Assembly: GCA_028752905.1 (NCBI GenBank)
Contig: JAQNBH010000006.1
Location: 29,485,410-29,549,409, forward strand
Direction: 5' to 3'
DNA from: Cladorhizidae sp. MBARI D1340-BT2
Taxonomy: Eukaryota; Porifera; Demospongiae; Poecilosclerida; Cladorhizidae
DNA: 64,000 nucleotides
Shown here piece by piece: positions 24,021 to 37,044 of the stretch; position 1 is the stretch's first letter; each line of letters starts with the position of its first letter. The position numbers and the translations under genes were made by a program. A model generated the notes under the pieces. That model saw nothing but the letters and a program-made list of their open reading frames with translations, searched no databases and had not been told where the DNA came from.

Positions 24021-25019
24021 ATTTGAGTGAGGATGTAATCCTGTGTAAGAGCCTTAGAACTGTCCATTCATTTGGAAATGCAAATTCAGCTGCGATTGTG
24101 TCAATTTTATACCTGGAACAGACTAGCTAGCCAGATGTGAGACAAAACTTTCTTCTTTCTGATGAAGACTGAAGTATTTCTGTTGAACTGTTAGGACTAA
24201 AAAACAAACAGATTTAGTTAAAGAGAATCCTTGAATTTGCTTAGGGTAAGTTGCTCTGTAACTAATTGATACGGACAGACAAAAACTAACCTTGTGTGGC
24301 ACTTTTATTTTCTTCGTTTTTTCCAGTTCCCGTGTGAGTAATTAGTTCTCTGCAGTTCAAAATCTCATTATAATAATATACTAGAACTTTATTTAAATCA
24401 GCTTTTTGGTTCAGCTGAGAGTATAATCGTACAAGTTTCAATAAATTTAGTAGTGTACTAGTATTATGATGTAATGTTACATGTTTTACCTTCTTGTATG
24501 CAACCTGATATTCATCTCCCTCCTCTTGATGTTCGGACTATCCTCACATTTGGTGAGTATTTGAATCTACGATAATCATCCCCAACATCTTGCAATGTGC
24601 ATAATACAACTACTTATTGTTGATGGTAATAATACACACAACTGTCTATATCCCAACTCTCTTAAGATGGTGTCATAATGTGCTCAGGATGCTACACACA
24701 AAACCAGATGCTATGGGTACATTTTCCTCTGTATGTTAAAAGTAGACCAACAACAGCTGTCTTTGCATGGAACTTGAGCGCTATATTGAATGAACTCTAT
24801 ACTGGGAGGTAGCAACAGCGAACCTAATTTCTGCTGCGTTATATGTTTTGTTTGTTCTTGCTCTAGTACAGGCAGCATCCAGCAGTGAAGCTATATATAT
24901 TTAAAGGGAACTCTTAAGGGTGTGGATCTTGCTGTTCTTTTACTATTATAGTCTACTAGATAATGACAGGCTTAGATAATTTATCCACTAAAGCTTTGGA
25001 TGTGATACCTAGCCCTTAT

Positions 25020-28000
25020 CATGGGCGTACGCAGGGGGGTTTCTGGTGGTTCTGCAGAACCCCCCTTTCATTTTAATGATATTCATTGGAATATGTTTGT
25101 GTGTGTTTTGCCCTCTCAGATTTAATTTCAGGCACTGGCACACTTCATTAATATAATTTTAATTATACATAGGTACATTGATAATGTTAAATAATGTGGA
25201 AACAAAATTACAATAACTTAGGGCTAGGGCTAGGCCTTAACCATGGGGGGAGGGGAAAATGAGAACCCAACGAAAGTACTTTCTAAAGAAAGCCCACAAA
25301 CCCCCCATGCAAATAAGACCAATCTGCTCAGGGTGCTCAGGTCCCACCGAAGGGCTGTCTGGTTGGTTGGACTTTGTCCTTCGACCGGTTAATGAGCTAA
25401 TCATTGCACAGTTACACATCATGCACATGTAGTGAGCATTAATAGTAGTTGTGGAACTAATGAGCTACAACTCTGCCATGAAGAGGCAACGACAAAATAT
25501 GGACAATAGGTCATTTTTCAAAATAACAGCCATTGAGGATGAAGATAAGAGAAATTATTGCTAGCTATTTAGCTTGAAGCCTGTACACTTGATAAACCAA
25601 TCTCATTTATTCAGATTCTAGTGAACCTCAGTCTGATCTGGATCATTCTGAAATCAGTATCACTCTGGAAAGCTGACATGAAGATGAAGTTCCTGTAGTT
25701 AATGAATGCTCAAGTGGATGTGCCGAAGGACCAGAATCGTATGTTTATTATCTGCAAATAGGTCTATTGATGATGCTGCTTGTTTAATAAATGAGCTTTC
25801 TAGTGGTGCTAGATACTCTTTCTTATGTCACCACGATGTACAATTGCCTAGTGTCCTTACTGGCACCTTATTACATAGCTATCACCAAAAGTTTAACATA
25901 TTGTGGCTCAGTAAATATCCTTGGCTAGTCTACAGTTCTAAGGTAGATGGTGTATTTTGTCCGCCTTGTGCTCAGTTTCTTCCATCTAGCCAACGTAAAG
26001 ATAAAGGTTACCTGGTAATTAAGCCTTTTTCTAACTGGATCAAGATGAGTTGCACTTTGAGTAATCATGCGAAGCTTCAATACCATCGTGATTGTTTGCA
26101 GCAAGCAGATGCACAATTGAAAATCCAGCATCACGAGTAGATGTAATGACAAGCACTGCTGTTCAAAAGGAAATTAGTAAAAAAAAGACAATACTGAGGC
26201 AAATTGTTTGAGCAATTCTTTTTTTAGGCGAACAGGGTATTGCATTTTGTGGAAAGTTAGAGGATGTTGCATCGTCAAAGAATCCTGGAAACTTTTTAGC
26301 ACTGCTAAAATCGTTTGCACAGAACAGACAGTATTTTATATGAGCATCTTTATTGTACCAAGACCAAAAATGCAACACACTTATCACCAAGGAATCAAAA
26401 TGTAATTATTAATATTATAGGCTATGATATGATTCTTGCCAAAACAATATCTGAGATAAAAGAAGCAAAATATTTTTCAGTTCTAGCTGATGAGGTTTCA
26501 TGTCACAATGTAGAGAATTTGCACATATGCCTTCACTTTGTTGATAGCCATGGTGACATTCGAGAAGAGTTTGTTTCATTTGTAAAACTTGAGAGAGTCC
26601 GAGCAGCTGATGTAGCAAATGCCATTAAACAGACCTTGGAGGGGCTTGGCTTATCACTGAGTGATTTGCGAGGGCAAGGGTATGATGGGGCCTCAATGAT
26701 GAGTGGGGAGATAGCTGGTGTGCAGGGATTACTTCGAGAGAAACATCCCAAGGCATTGTAGACCCATTGTGCAAGTCATTCCATAATCTAGCTATCATAA
26801 GTTCCTGTTCTGTTACACCTATAAGGAACTGTGTAGATCAGATAAAAGGTTTCACATTATGGATTAAGGATTCAGCTAAAAGAGAGGGCCTCCTTAAAGC
26901 AATCATTCAGAAGAGGTCTCAGATTGGCACAAAGCAGTCTTCAATAATCAACATTTGCATTACTCGATGGGTAGAGAACATCAATGGCTCGGAGCGTTTC
27001 CGTCTATATCATCGTTTTCTAATTGAAATGTGTGAGATAGTACACTATGGAAATAGTGAATTTCTGAACTTTAAAGATGGTTGGACTACTGATGATAAGA
27101 AAAATGCTCTTGCATACATAAAAACGTTGGAGTCCTTTGCATTTTTGTATTCCCTAGTCACTCTCTTTATGTCTATTAAAGAAGCTGTTGTTAAATTACA
27201 AGGAAAGTGCCAAGACCTTACCTCTGGAGTGACAATAGTACAAGACTGTTGCAATGAATTCAAAAGGGAGAGAGCAGATGTTGATAATTTTTCACAGCGT
27301 ATCTTTCGGCATTGTTCTAGATTGGCAGTTCAGTCCAATATAACTATTTCGATGCCACGCACAACTCAGCGACAACAGCATCGTCTTAATCCACTAATTC
27401 AGTTGAGGATTATTTTAAATGGGCTGTAGTCATCCCTTTTCTTGACCACATTATACATCAAGATTTACTAAGCATACCAACCAGGTAGCTTCATTGCAAT
27501 ACCTGTTGCCCATCCATATCACTACTTCATCCTTTGTTAATATTGAACCTGCTGTTACTTTCTATTCTGAAGATCTACCAAATGTGAGTATACTTGATGA
27601 AGTTACAAGCTACAAATTTAACCAGATGAGCGTCCTCAAACTCTGAGTGAATCGCTTAAACTCTGCTGCCCCAAAACCCTTCCCAATGTCCCTATTGAAC
27701 CTTTTTGCTACACTCCCACTCAGTTCCCGTACTTGTGAACGATCTGCTTCCACACTTCGATGTTTAAACAAGTGAGGCAAGACTCAGTGCCTTAGCATTA
27801 ATACTGGAATGGATCGATACTGTTGTAAATTTTACGTAGAACAACATCCATGCAGAATTCAATGTTAGCTTATTATTTCAGTAATTTTGTCAGTATATTT
27901 TTAAGGTTGTTTAATAAAAATCATCTCTGTAAATATTTTTGGAGTTTCCACGATTTGTGCTGGATTGGGTATATATATTTCCCTCTTGCACTTATATATC

Positions 28001-28081
28001 CTCACCATGGCTTTCAGCCACATGATCCACATCCGACATATATACATAACCCCCCTTTTCAAAAGTCTGCGTATGCCCCTG
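25020..28081 (+). mobile_element. hAT-superfamily DNA transposon (DUF4371/TTF type), copy 1
   Basis: The left end CATGGGCGTACGCAG and the right end CTGCGTATGCCCCTG are inverted repeats (about 13 of 15 positions match). Inside each follows a G-rich or C-rich run. CTTAT lies directly outside both ends (25015-25019 and 28082-28086), a 5-bp repeat where most hATs make 8 bp. The 3062-bp element contains a broken DUF4371-type transposase. The hAT sits within the larger duplicated segment and was present before the duplication, since both copies carry it at the same site. Confidence 0.8.
25706..27860 (+). pseudogene. hAT transposase (TTF zinc finger + DUF4371 + RNase H-like), copy 1
   Basis: The N-terminal TTF-type zinc finger is visible at 25890-26140: LSKYPWLVYS, GVFCPPCAQF, FSNWIKM, HAKLQYHRDC. 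The DUF4371/RNase H-like part follows at 26420-26760: NVIINIIGYD, VLADEVSCHN (first catalytic Asp), GQGYDGASMMSG. THCASHS follows a TAG at 26759. The helical insertion and C-terminal part run to ~27430 and on in other frames, ending with SEARLSALAL near 27770, the hAT C-terminal dimerisation motif. Frameshifts at ~26150, ~26790 and ~27430 and the TAG make it inactive. Family length (~700 residues) fits the span. Confidence 0.8.
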
Positions 28082-28278
28082 CTTATAAGCTTCTTAAACT
28101 AGCCTTATTCCTACTATGACAGCTTCTCAGGCTCTTCTACTTGGCACACTTGTAGATATTGACCAATTATATCAACACAGCTCTGGGCTACTTCCTGGGA
28201 AAGTAAATTGGATGATTTTACCAATTTTTTTTTATGGATCAGCTATCTTGTAAACAGCCTCCTGTGTGATTTACTAGG

Positions 28279-28533
28279 TTGCTTCTATCACATTCCAAGA
28301 TGCTTCCTGGCATGTTTCATGTGGTATTATTGTCCTCCAGAATAAATCAATTTCACACTTGGGATACTATCGGTTCCCCAGAAGATGCAATGCTTTACAA
28401 GTGGGTACTGAGCAGCTGCTTGCTTTACAGCTGTACTCCAAGTTCTTTAGATAGAGGAGCTATTGATTTAGTTAAGAGCTTTTTACAGTTTGGCGTTATC
28501 AGATTACAACAGATATATAGCAAGTTTAATTAA
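28279..28533 (+). other. Unrecognised 84-codon frame between hAT and piggyBac
   Basis: An open frame (MLLSHSKMLPGMFHVVLLSS...) is kept in part in the second copy (47300-47530), where stops appear. No family recognised. It may be a leftover of the sequence into which the elements inserted. Confidence 0.25.
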
Positions 28534-28551
28534 ATATTGTGGGATGTAACT

Positions 28552-30336
28552 ATGGCTAAATATTGTGATACAGATAAAGTGCTGTGTACGTTGGATGATG
28601 TGAGTGATGATAATTTTGATGGCTTCATAGTGAAGAATTATAGTGAGGATGATGAGGATGTTGGAGTTTGTCAGGTAGCTGATAGTGTTAGTGATGGCGT
28701 TGTTGGTGGTGAGTGTAGCTAAAGTGGTAACAGTTCTGGTGCCAGTACTTCTTGTTCCAGTTCTTCCATCTCCTTTAGCCAGTCATCTGGATACACTGTT
28801 GACATGGAAGGAAAAGAGCCATTGGAGTTTGCTCAGCTTTTTCTGGACGACAAAATCCTGAGGAGAGCGAAACAAATTTGTATGCTGAGCAATTCATGGC
28901 TGGAAATAAAGACTTACCTCTTCGATCAAGAGTAAGAGAGTGGAAAAGGTGCTCAGTCAGTGAAATGGTGAAGTTTCTTGCCCTTTATTGCCATGAGCAT
29001 GGATAATAAGCATCGGATTGAGGACTATTGGTGCAAGAAATGGTCCTTCACCATGTCATGCCTCTCCTCTATGGCTCTATCATCGGGAGACCAATTTTGT
29101 CTCGCTCTTCTTTCACCTAAATGATGGAAAGAAGATGTACCTTGGGGTCGGCCAGGATATGATGCCCTGTTCAAAATACGACCACTTATGGAGCATTTAC
29201 TAGACAAATTGAAAACCTTTTACCAGCTGGGGAGAGAAATATCAGTCGATGAATCAATGATAGGCTTCAAGGGATGGCTGTGGTTTATCCAGTACATGCC
29301 AATGAAGCCTATCAAGTGGGGCATTAAAGCCTATGTCCAGGCAGACGGCTCCAGTGGATATATGTACAGTTGGAAGCTCTATGCTGGTGAGGAAACTGTA
29401 TATATATATACACACAAAATAGCCATGTAGAAAAGTACTATAATATTATATATAATAAATATAATTCACTTCTTAGTCTTCCCCCCCCCCCCACTTTTTT
29501 CTTTCTTTTTTCACTTCCTTCCAGCTTTTCTTCGTTATCCCCTTTTTCCTTCCCGCTTTTTTTCCTTTTCAGTTCTTGTTCTTTTTTGGGGGTCTCCCAG
29601 AGAAATGAGAGCCTCTCTGCTACAGAACAACACATGATGTGGTGATGAAGCTAGTGGAAGGGATGGAGAATAAAGGACACCATTTGTACACCAGTACAGA
29701 CTTGGTCCTCACCCTAAAAAGTAGTGGCTTCGGTGAATATGGTGCAGTTCGGGTGAACAGGAGGGGGGGACCTGCATGTATCAAGGCCAAAAACAAAATG
29801 AAAAAGGGTGACATCAAATATATAAGTACAAATGGTGTCCTTGCCTTGAAATGGATGGACAAGAGAGCTGTGACCATTCTGAGTACTATCCACGATGATA
29901 GCACTATAGCAAAGAGGCATGGACAAGGCTGTCAGCAACTGGCATGGAGGAGGTAATAAAGCCAACAGCCATTGTCGAGTACAATAGTCACATGGGTGGG
30001 GTTGACAAATCCAATCAGCTGATGAGTTACTATACCTTCCAACAATGGACACAGAAATGGTGGAAATGGGCAGCTTTTCATCTCCTCAACCTGGCATTGG
30101 TAAATGCATACATAATATATAAAGGGACACCTTCGACTGGCCAAAGAGTAACACACCAGTCCTTCTTAGTGAAGGTTGCTGTTGGATTTCTTCTGAAGGC
30201 AGGCCTGACAGAAGCTCAGCTTGAAGTGTCCATCCTTCACAATCATCCAGCAGCCAGACTTATAGGAAGGCACTTCATAGAGCACCTTCCCCCAAATAGC
30301 AATGGCAAAATGTCCCCGTGTGCTTGCTACCTGTGA
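28552..30336 (+). pseudogene. piggyBac transposase, copy 1 (longest version)
   Basis: An acidic N-terminus (MAKYCDTDKVLCTLDD) is followed by LEFAQLFLDD and RIEDYW. Next come GRPGYDALFKIRPL and ISVDESMIGFKG (29240-29275, first catalytic Asp), then QYMPMKPIKWGIKAYV. A likely intron (GT at 29387, AG ending 29625) separates this from VVMKLVEGMENKGHHLYTSTDL, GVLALKWMDKRAV, and YNSHMGGVDKSNQ (29975-30020, third Asp). The loop normally reading D-N-x-Y/F before YTS is deleted, so the second catalytic Asp is missing. A GTGAGT at ~28708 may mark a first intron that hides the nearby stop. Frameshifts near 29000 and 29120 confirm it is dead. No C-terminal cysteine-rich domain is evident. Confidence 0.85.
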
Positions 30337-30589
30337 AGCAGCAAAAAATGAAGTCAGAACTTCATTTAGATGTAAGATTTGTAAAGTAGCTTTATGTATT
30401 ACACCTGGCTTTGAACTATAGCTCACAAAAGTTAGTTCTGTGTCACTTACCATCCACATCATAACTCGTTGTTTTTTTCTTTCTTTCTTCACATTTTCTT
30501 GGTTGTTTTTTCTTCCAGTAGCACAACTTTTACCAATCCTATGTATGCAAACAACTATGACTATGAATAATATTTATAGTGGATATGTA

Positions 30590-31320
30590 ATATAAATGCA
30601 TTGTTGCTAGATCATCACAAAGCTAGCTGAGCTGAAATATATACTAGCACTGGCTATAGAATACCATGGTTTGCTTGGTAGTCTAGCTACCTCCAGTGCT
30701 AGCTATTGCTGGCTATATATATATCAGCTACAACTGCCTTCTTCAAGCGCTAGCTAATTTGCTACCTATAATGATCATCTAAAACTACCAACTTGAATCA
30801 CTAGCTAATTTCCTAGCTATAATGATCATCTAAAACTGCCAACTTCAAGCTCTAGCTAATATGCTAGCTATAAAGATCAGCTAAAACTGCTTATACAGTT
30901 CAAGCGCTAGCTAATTTGCCAGCTATAATGATTATCTAAAACTTCCAACTTCAAGCGCTAGCTAATTTGCTTAGCTATAATGATAAGCCAACTTCTAACT
31001 TGCTAGCTATAAAGATCAGCTAAAACTGCCAATACACTTCAAGCGCTAGCTACTTTGCTAGATATAAAGATGGCCTAAACTACTATACCTCGAGAGCTCG
31101 AAACTTTGCTATCCAAAGATGACCTACAATTATTTACTTTACTAATTAGCTAAGCTATATAAATATGATCTACAACTGTCTACTTCGAGCACTAGCTATA
31201 AGATGACCTACAGCTAGCTACCTTGAGCGCTACCTAAAAAGATAGCCTATATACAACTAGCTAGCTAGCTATAAAAATGATCTAGCTAAAACTAACTTCG
31301 AGCACACTATGTAACAAACT
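30590..31320. repeat. Minisatellite rich in GCTAGCTA, ~50-55-bp unit
   Basis: A unit of the form CTAAAACTGCCAACTTCAAG followed by CGCTAGCTAATTTGCTAGCT and ATAATGATCAT repeats about ten times with increasing divergence to both sides. No coding potential. Confidence 0.8.
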
Positions 31321-32199
31321 GGTTAGCTCATCCACATAATAATCTTACTTGGAGTCTAGCTTCACTTGTCTTGCCATCTCTAAAGATACTTCTAGCCTCG
31401 TGTTAGGTAGAAAGTTAGGAGATATAGTCTGAATATCAATGGATACTCACACCTCAATGAGCCACATACAACAACAACAAAAAATAATAAAAACATCAGG
31501 TAATTTTTAAAAAACAGTTGATTCCAATAAACAGTGTCCGCGTGCAGGGGAAATTACCTGGGTAACTCCCTTCGCATTCTAGATGCCAATGGGCAATATT
31601 AGGAAAGTTATGAGTAAAAAGAACATATCAACAGAATATATCTGTAAATACTTGTGTTGTTATAACTCTACCTACCTCTTGCTAGTGCCTCAACTGCCAG
31701 GGACTTACCAGGCTGATGGATCAGAAACCAAACCCGTCATTAACTAAGTGCTAATACAGTTAGAGGTACTGTGAGGCCCAGCATCTGCCCCAACCAGTAA
31801 AGCAACATATTGCCTCCATTCCTTTCCACCAATCACTGTTGCACACCATTCCCCATCATTAGCTATTGTACCCATAGTTCATATTGAAATGTAATTACCG
31901 TACTTTATGACACAGGCAACCTGGAGTAACTGGCTAGCTGTTCTCTTAAGTTATAAATGTACTCTATGTATGCCAAGCTGCTGCAAGCTCCAGGTCTCTA
32001 GATCACTGAATCTTCCATGCCCTTCTTCGTGTGACTTGTGGCTGCTCCTATGCTGAAGCTGTGGCACAGTAGACTTTCACGTATCAGAATGTCGGATTAT
32101 TCAAACTCAGTTGCATGGTAATGATCATCAATGGGAGATTTCATTAGGGAGGGCTAGAGATTTGCAGGTGAAAGTCAAATCAGTTCGCTAAGCCTGCAA
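31321..32199. other. No supported gene
   Basis: No repeat or protein similarity seen apart from short AT-rich runs. Confidence 0.4.
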
Positions 32200-32740
32200 A
32201 AGGAAGAGCAGAGTTTTATCTAATTAGTCATAGTTGGCTGTGCTTGGCAAGATATTTTAAAACCCACTTGAGCTAGACTCTCACAAGAGTATGGCAGTAG
32301 AAATGCAACGATAACAGAGATCATGAAGAATGAAACAAAACTTCGACAGTTAGCAGCAGCATTCATAGTCAGTGGAGAGTTCAAGTCATGTCATGAGCCT
32401 TGCTAAAGACGACCAGCTTGGAAGCACTCTATATTTCTATTTCATTCAGAAAAGGGGCCAAGGCATCAAGTCTCAGTGGAATTCCATGAAAATTTACATG
32501 AAGGAGTATCAGAAGCACACCACTTGCTAGGGGCAAACTGGCATGATGAGATAGACCACCAAGTGTTGCAGGCAATTCTTAATCCTCCGAGACAGCACTG
32601 GTGGTTGTTAAAGGAGTGAGACATCTGGCATGCACAAAGAGGCATGATAACCTGAAGCAAAGAACTCTTGCATCTTATTTTAGTAAATAGTGTTATTGTA
32701 CAGGATGTAGTAACCAACAATAATTGCTCGTATAAAATAT
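32200..32740 (+). pseudogene. Possible pogo/Tigger-type transposase remnant
   Basis: In shifting frames the plus strand gives SQEYGSRNATITEIMKNETK, like the CENP-B-type helix-turn-helix of Tigger transposases (KEYGVxxSTIxDIxKNKxK). DDQLGSTLYFYFIQKRGQGI then follows, like the second DNA-binding helix set. The spacing is right. A DDE domain cannot be followed with confidence, although CLDNAGPP at ~34250 is faintly like its second-Asp motif. Heavily decayed. Confidence 0.35.
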
Positions 32741-35316
32741 ACACAAAAATACTGTAAATGAATGAATATGTGTATACGACATCATGGCTGCTACTGAGGA
32801 CATAGCTGCTTCTCCTTCAGGAAGTAAGCTGCTCACATTCCATGGCCCTGCAGACTAAAATCGCTAATGATATTAGAAATTATTCAAACACCTAAGTCAG
32901 TATCGACATGTTTATAATGACTTGCTTGCTTTTCATATATCCAAAGTTTTCCCTTATCCGAACTATAGTGTAGATCCCAATACGTTGAATGCATTTGGGT
33001 CTACAATACCCAGATGCATCTAACCCTGCCTTGGCTGGGGACCGTCATGCAACCACTAACCATTGACATGTCAGATATGTGCTGTCTCGAAACACAGATT
33101 GAGCCTTTTTTAACCCAGAGGTTAAGCAGAGTCCTGACTGGACAGATATCTGACTTTTTCTTCCCGATGAAGAGCTGGATTCCGTGATGAAAATTGTCTA
33201 TCTTCGACTGTAATAGTCATTCTTATGATGTCCTGGTAGGACGGATAACCCACTGCAATAGCTGAGCAAGACAAGTGGCATGTTGGTTCATAGAGGCTTC
33301 TGATAGACTGTCATTTCATTTCTCCTGACCTTGGAAAGCAACAGAGGTTAAAGCAGCATGAATCCCAATGTGTGATGTACAATGGTATGAGTGGTCCCCC
33401 ACCTCCTTTCAGCTTTCTAAGAATTTAGGGAGATATATGGCAATTTCTGTCATTTCTCCCAACCTTGGTATGCTTCCAACCATTTGATTCCCTGCAGAAT
33501 GTATTGTAGATGTTGATGGGCAGGCTCCAAGTGGTCTTTCTTGCCATCAGCGATGTAGAGAAATCAGTTTGCTGACAAGTATATTTGATGGTATGATGGT
33601 TAACCCTGACCCAGCAATCTATGTCATGAAGCTGCATGCACGGTACCCCGTCTCTGTTGCTGAACTGCCTGAAGCCCCCCTGCAATTTAAAATTCCTGGT
33701 ATTTTTACTGACTACTGCAGTATGTAACCTTGGCCATTCCTAATCAATAAGTTTCTTCACCTCTCTTTAGCCCACTTCGGCCAGCTAGATACTAGAGTTA
33801 CTTACAGTTCTTGTGAGACGACATCAGGTTCTCTGATGGCGGGCACAGAAATATGTTACATCATTTTGGGACAGATTATCCACTGCTCTATTCTCTCTCA
33901 CAGGGATGTGCTGGCTTATAATTAGCAGATTATATTAGAGCAAAAGAAGAACAGGCTTTTCATGAGGTGCATCACATTGACAACTTTTCTACCACCTAAT
34001 ATCAGGATGGCCACCAATACAACACTGCTACACCAGTATTTAGCTGCTTATGCCCACCACAATTTTTTCCCATAAAGCTTTCCCAATCACTAATGGAAAC
34101 AGTTCCTTTACCATGATGTGAGGGATTTTCTATGCTTGTGGTAGTTTATCTTAATACCATTGCCCTCCTGACAAGACTATTCTACACTCCCATCATCGTG
34201 GGGCATTGGAATTAAGATATATTCCGAACACCAATCCTCCCCCTATTCTATGCTTGGACAATGCAGGCCCACCATAAAAGCTGACAGAAATTCATTCTGA
34301 TCCTGGTGCTATAATGGAGCTCTCTAGCTAATGCTGGCAGGTCAAGTTTCTTCTCAGGAATGATCTGCCTGATTTTATTAAGCTGCATACGTATTGTACC
34401 CGCCCAATTATTCCAACAAATGGAGTTATAATAATTGAAAATCATCGATAACTGAACTTCAGTGTGGAAGATCTTCACCTATTTTTAGCTCCACATAAAA
34501 TCATTGGCAATCCACTCTCCTATACTGCATTCCACTGCCACTCAAGCTAAATTTATCCAGTTCTTCATAATATCACAGATCTTGAGCTCAACATTGATAT
34601 TAAGGAAAACTGTTTTTGTCTTTTGAATAGGACTCTCTGCTTAGACTAGAACATGCCGGACTAGTGAATGCTATATGATATCCCTCCACATTGGACTATA
34701 GATGTTGACCTATTGAAGGGCAAAGCATGTTACTTCATAGCAGCAGTCTGATATCAGTCATCAACATTACCATAGAGAAAAATCCGTCGTAAACCCAAAA
34801 GTTGTGGAGAACTCAGGTTGCAGACACAGGACAGATTCCCCCTCCCCCACAGGTGGCCCCTCCCACTGCACCCCATCTATATACCACACTATCATTCATT
34901 CACAGGCAAGAAGAAGATAATCACATTCCGGATTATCTCCAGCAATAACTGTAAACACTAAGTTGATACACACACACACAACACTAACACTGCCACCCTT
35001 AGCAATAAATACACTAGAGAATTTCTACTTCTTGGAAGGATACCCTGCGCCAATCCAGAACAGCCTCCCAAATGAACTAGATGACAAATAAAAAAACACA
35101 TCAGAGAGCTTCCTCTAGCACAGAGATTTGCAGTCTCCAGAGAAAATCCATATGCCTACATTGGAGGATATGTTCTTTCAACTGGGTAGTGTGGTTCTCC
35201 CTTGGCTTCATGATCCAGCCTACAGCTCATAATTAACAATGATTGTATCCTTGGGTTGGCCATCATGCCTGTCCCCCACTCCCCCACAGGGTGCCATAGC
35301 TGGAACCAAACCAGAC
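32741..35316. other. Degenerate sequence, no supported gene
   Basis: Several short coding-like pieces occur in changing frames (33100-34800), none assignable. A C-rich stretch lies near 34835-34870, and a short CA run at ~34970. Confidence 0.3.
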
Positions 35317-35565
35317 ATAATCCCTGCCCAGTATACCATATCCAGGCCCCTAGACATAATCCCTGCCCAGTATACCATAACCCAGCCCCTAGACATAATC
35401 CCTGCCAAGTATACCATAACCCAGCAGACGTAATCCCTGCCCAGTATACCATAACTAGTACTCTAGACATAATCCCTGCCCAGTATACCATAACCAGGCC
35501 CCTAGACATAATCCCTGCCCAGTATACCATAACCAGGTCCCTAGACATAATCCCCTCCGAGTATA
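35317..35565. repeat. 39-bp minisatellite, about 6-7 copies
   Basis: Unit CATAATCCCTGCCCAGTATA plus CCATAACCAGGCCCCTAGA; because 39 is a multiple of three, open frames run through on both strands. One shorter copy (~35410-35440) lacks part of the unit. Confidence 0.9.
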
Positions 35566-37044
35566 CAATAATACCTGCCTACCATAAGAGAACTAAGCTG
35601 GACATGATTGACTCCCTCCAAACTCACCAAACCTCAAACCCTCTCCAACCCCTTCATAACACAACAGGCAGGACCCTCACACTACATGGCCTGTTGTTGT
35701 TTTTTGGTTGTTATTGTTTTTTGGGGTAGGGGAGTTTACTGGTAGAGGAGGTGCCAAAAAACTGCCCCCCACAACTAATTGACCCAAATAGGCCCACAAA
35801 CAACACCACAAAAAAACATTCCTTCATAGTAAACCATCACATTAGGATCACTCCAACGGAAAGAAACTAAAATACAGAACAAGGATTGAAATTTTGCATT
35901 ACACCAAACAAACCCTGCAGATTATTTCCACATTATGTGGCTAAGATTATTTTAGAGCACAATCAGTAGGCTTCACAAGACACCCATGTTCACTAAAAGC
36001 AATAGCAACCCCAAAGGACAGTAAAATGTACGAAAATATTTTTAAATAGCAAGAGAAAGACAAGTAACCCGACTGAACATAAGTCCAGCATGTCTGACAA
36101 GAGAACAAGACCTTTCAACCTTAGCTAATTATAGATCAATAATTAAAAAATCTGTTGACAAAGGTTCAAGCATAGTGGTAGGAGACACAGAAAACTAGAT
36201 AAAAACAATATAGGAGACACAAATCTTTATAAAGAAATAATGCATGATTACACACCTTTTGAGAGGACATATCTTTGTCCTACAGCTCCTGTTCTACCAG
36301 CAGAAGATGTTGAAAAGCTATCATGAAGCACATTATGGAAGAAGTAAGTAGATTCAGACTGTGTTACGGGTCATGATCTCTTGAGTTCTGTGGTAGCTGG
36401 GCTTTAACTGGTTTTTAAGTCATAGCTTCACTACTAGATAGCATTTGCAATCTTTTTTTTCAAAGTAAGCTGTGCCATAAGTAGGGATTAGCAAACCCTA
36501 GATCTTTAGTCAGACTTTGTATGCAAGGCTTTAACTAAGTAGGGTACTCTAAATCTACAAAGGTCAGTAGTTGAACTTTACCTAGACTAGACTAGTCAAT
36601 AGCTTGTTTGTCAGCAGTCTCTAACTGGTATTATTGCAACATAGAGTTTGTTTTTTCACAGTTAACAGATTATTATAAAATTGTACATAATGGAGGGGGG
36701 AAAAGTTGCTAGAGGGCCATATTCGTAAGGTTATTCGAACATGCTGATTGGCAACAAATAAGAAGTAAGCAGGATTTTGGTGATGACACCTCGGCCACCA
36801 ATTAACCCTTGCAAGATTTACACTAACCTGTATCTAGCTGTCTAGCCAACATTTCACCAATCTGTTGACAAACATTCTTATTTGGAGAGGGCTAGTAACG
36901 TTGTGCATGTTATGCATCGAAAAGAAGTAACTTTATTGTACATGTGATTGTGTATTTGTTTCACTTCAGCCATTTAAGAAGGGAATGTTCTTCTTTGGAG
37001 AATCATCAGAGGGAATTAACTCAACTGTGTGCCACCTCTGGAAA
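35566..37044. other. No supported gene
   Basis: AT-rich sequence. A short exon-like stretch just before the duplication edge (36970-37035) follows a good acceptor (TTTCACTTCAG) and reads PFKKGMFFFGESSEGINS, but no partner exon was found. Confidence 0.35.

Larger units (their letters stand above)
19050..29405 (+). repeat. Large direct duplication, copy 1 (~10.4 kb)
   Basis: From GCATTATACATGCATTGAA at ~19052 to GAGGAAACTGTATA at ~29405 the sequence matches 37045-48420 nearly base for base, in the same order and orientation. By eye a few percent of bases differ, plus small indels. The left edge lies in degenerate satellite; the right edge lies inside a piggyBac intron. No target-site duplication or terminal repeats are visible at the edges. 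Contents in order: tRNA-like segment, palindrome, unrecognised conserved block, half-palindrome copy, hAT element, piggyBac pseudogene. Confidence 0.9.

Noticed and set aside
19050..29405. The whole duplicated segment as one giant transposon
   Set aside because: No inverted or direct terminal repeats or target duplication at its edges, and the right edge cuts through a piggyBac intron; segmental duplication is simpler.
35156..35729. Frames of 130-157 codons on both strands
   Set aside because: They come from the 39-bp minisatellite; repeat-derived peptide with no family or splice support.
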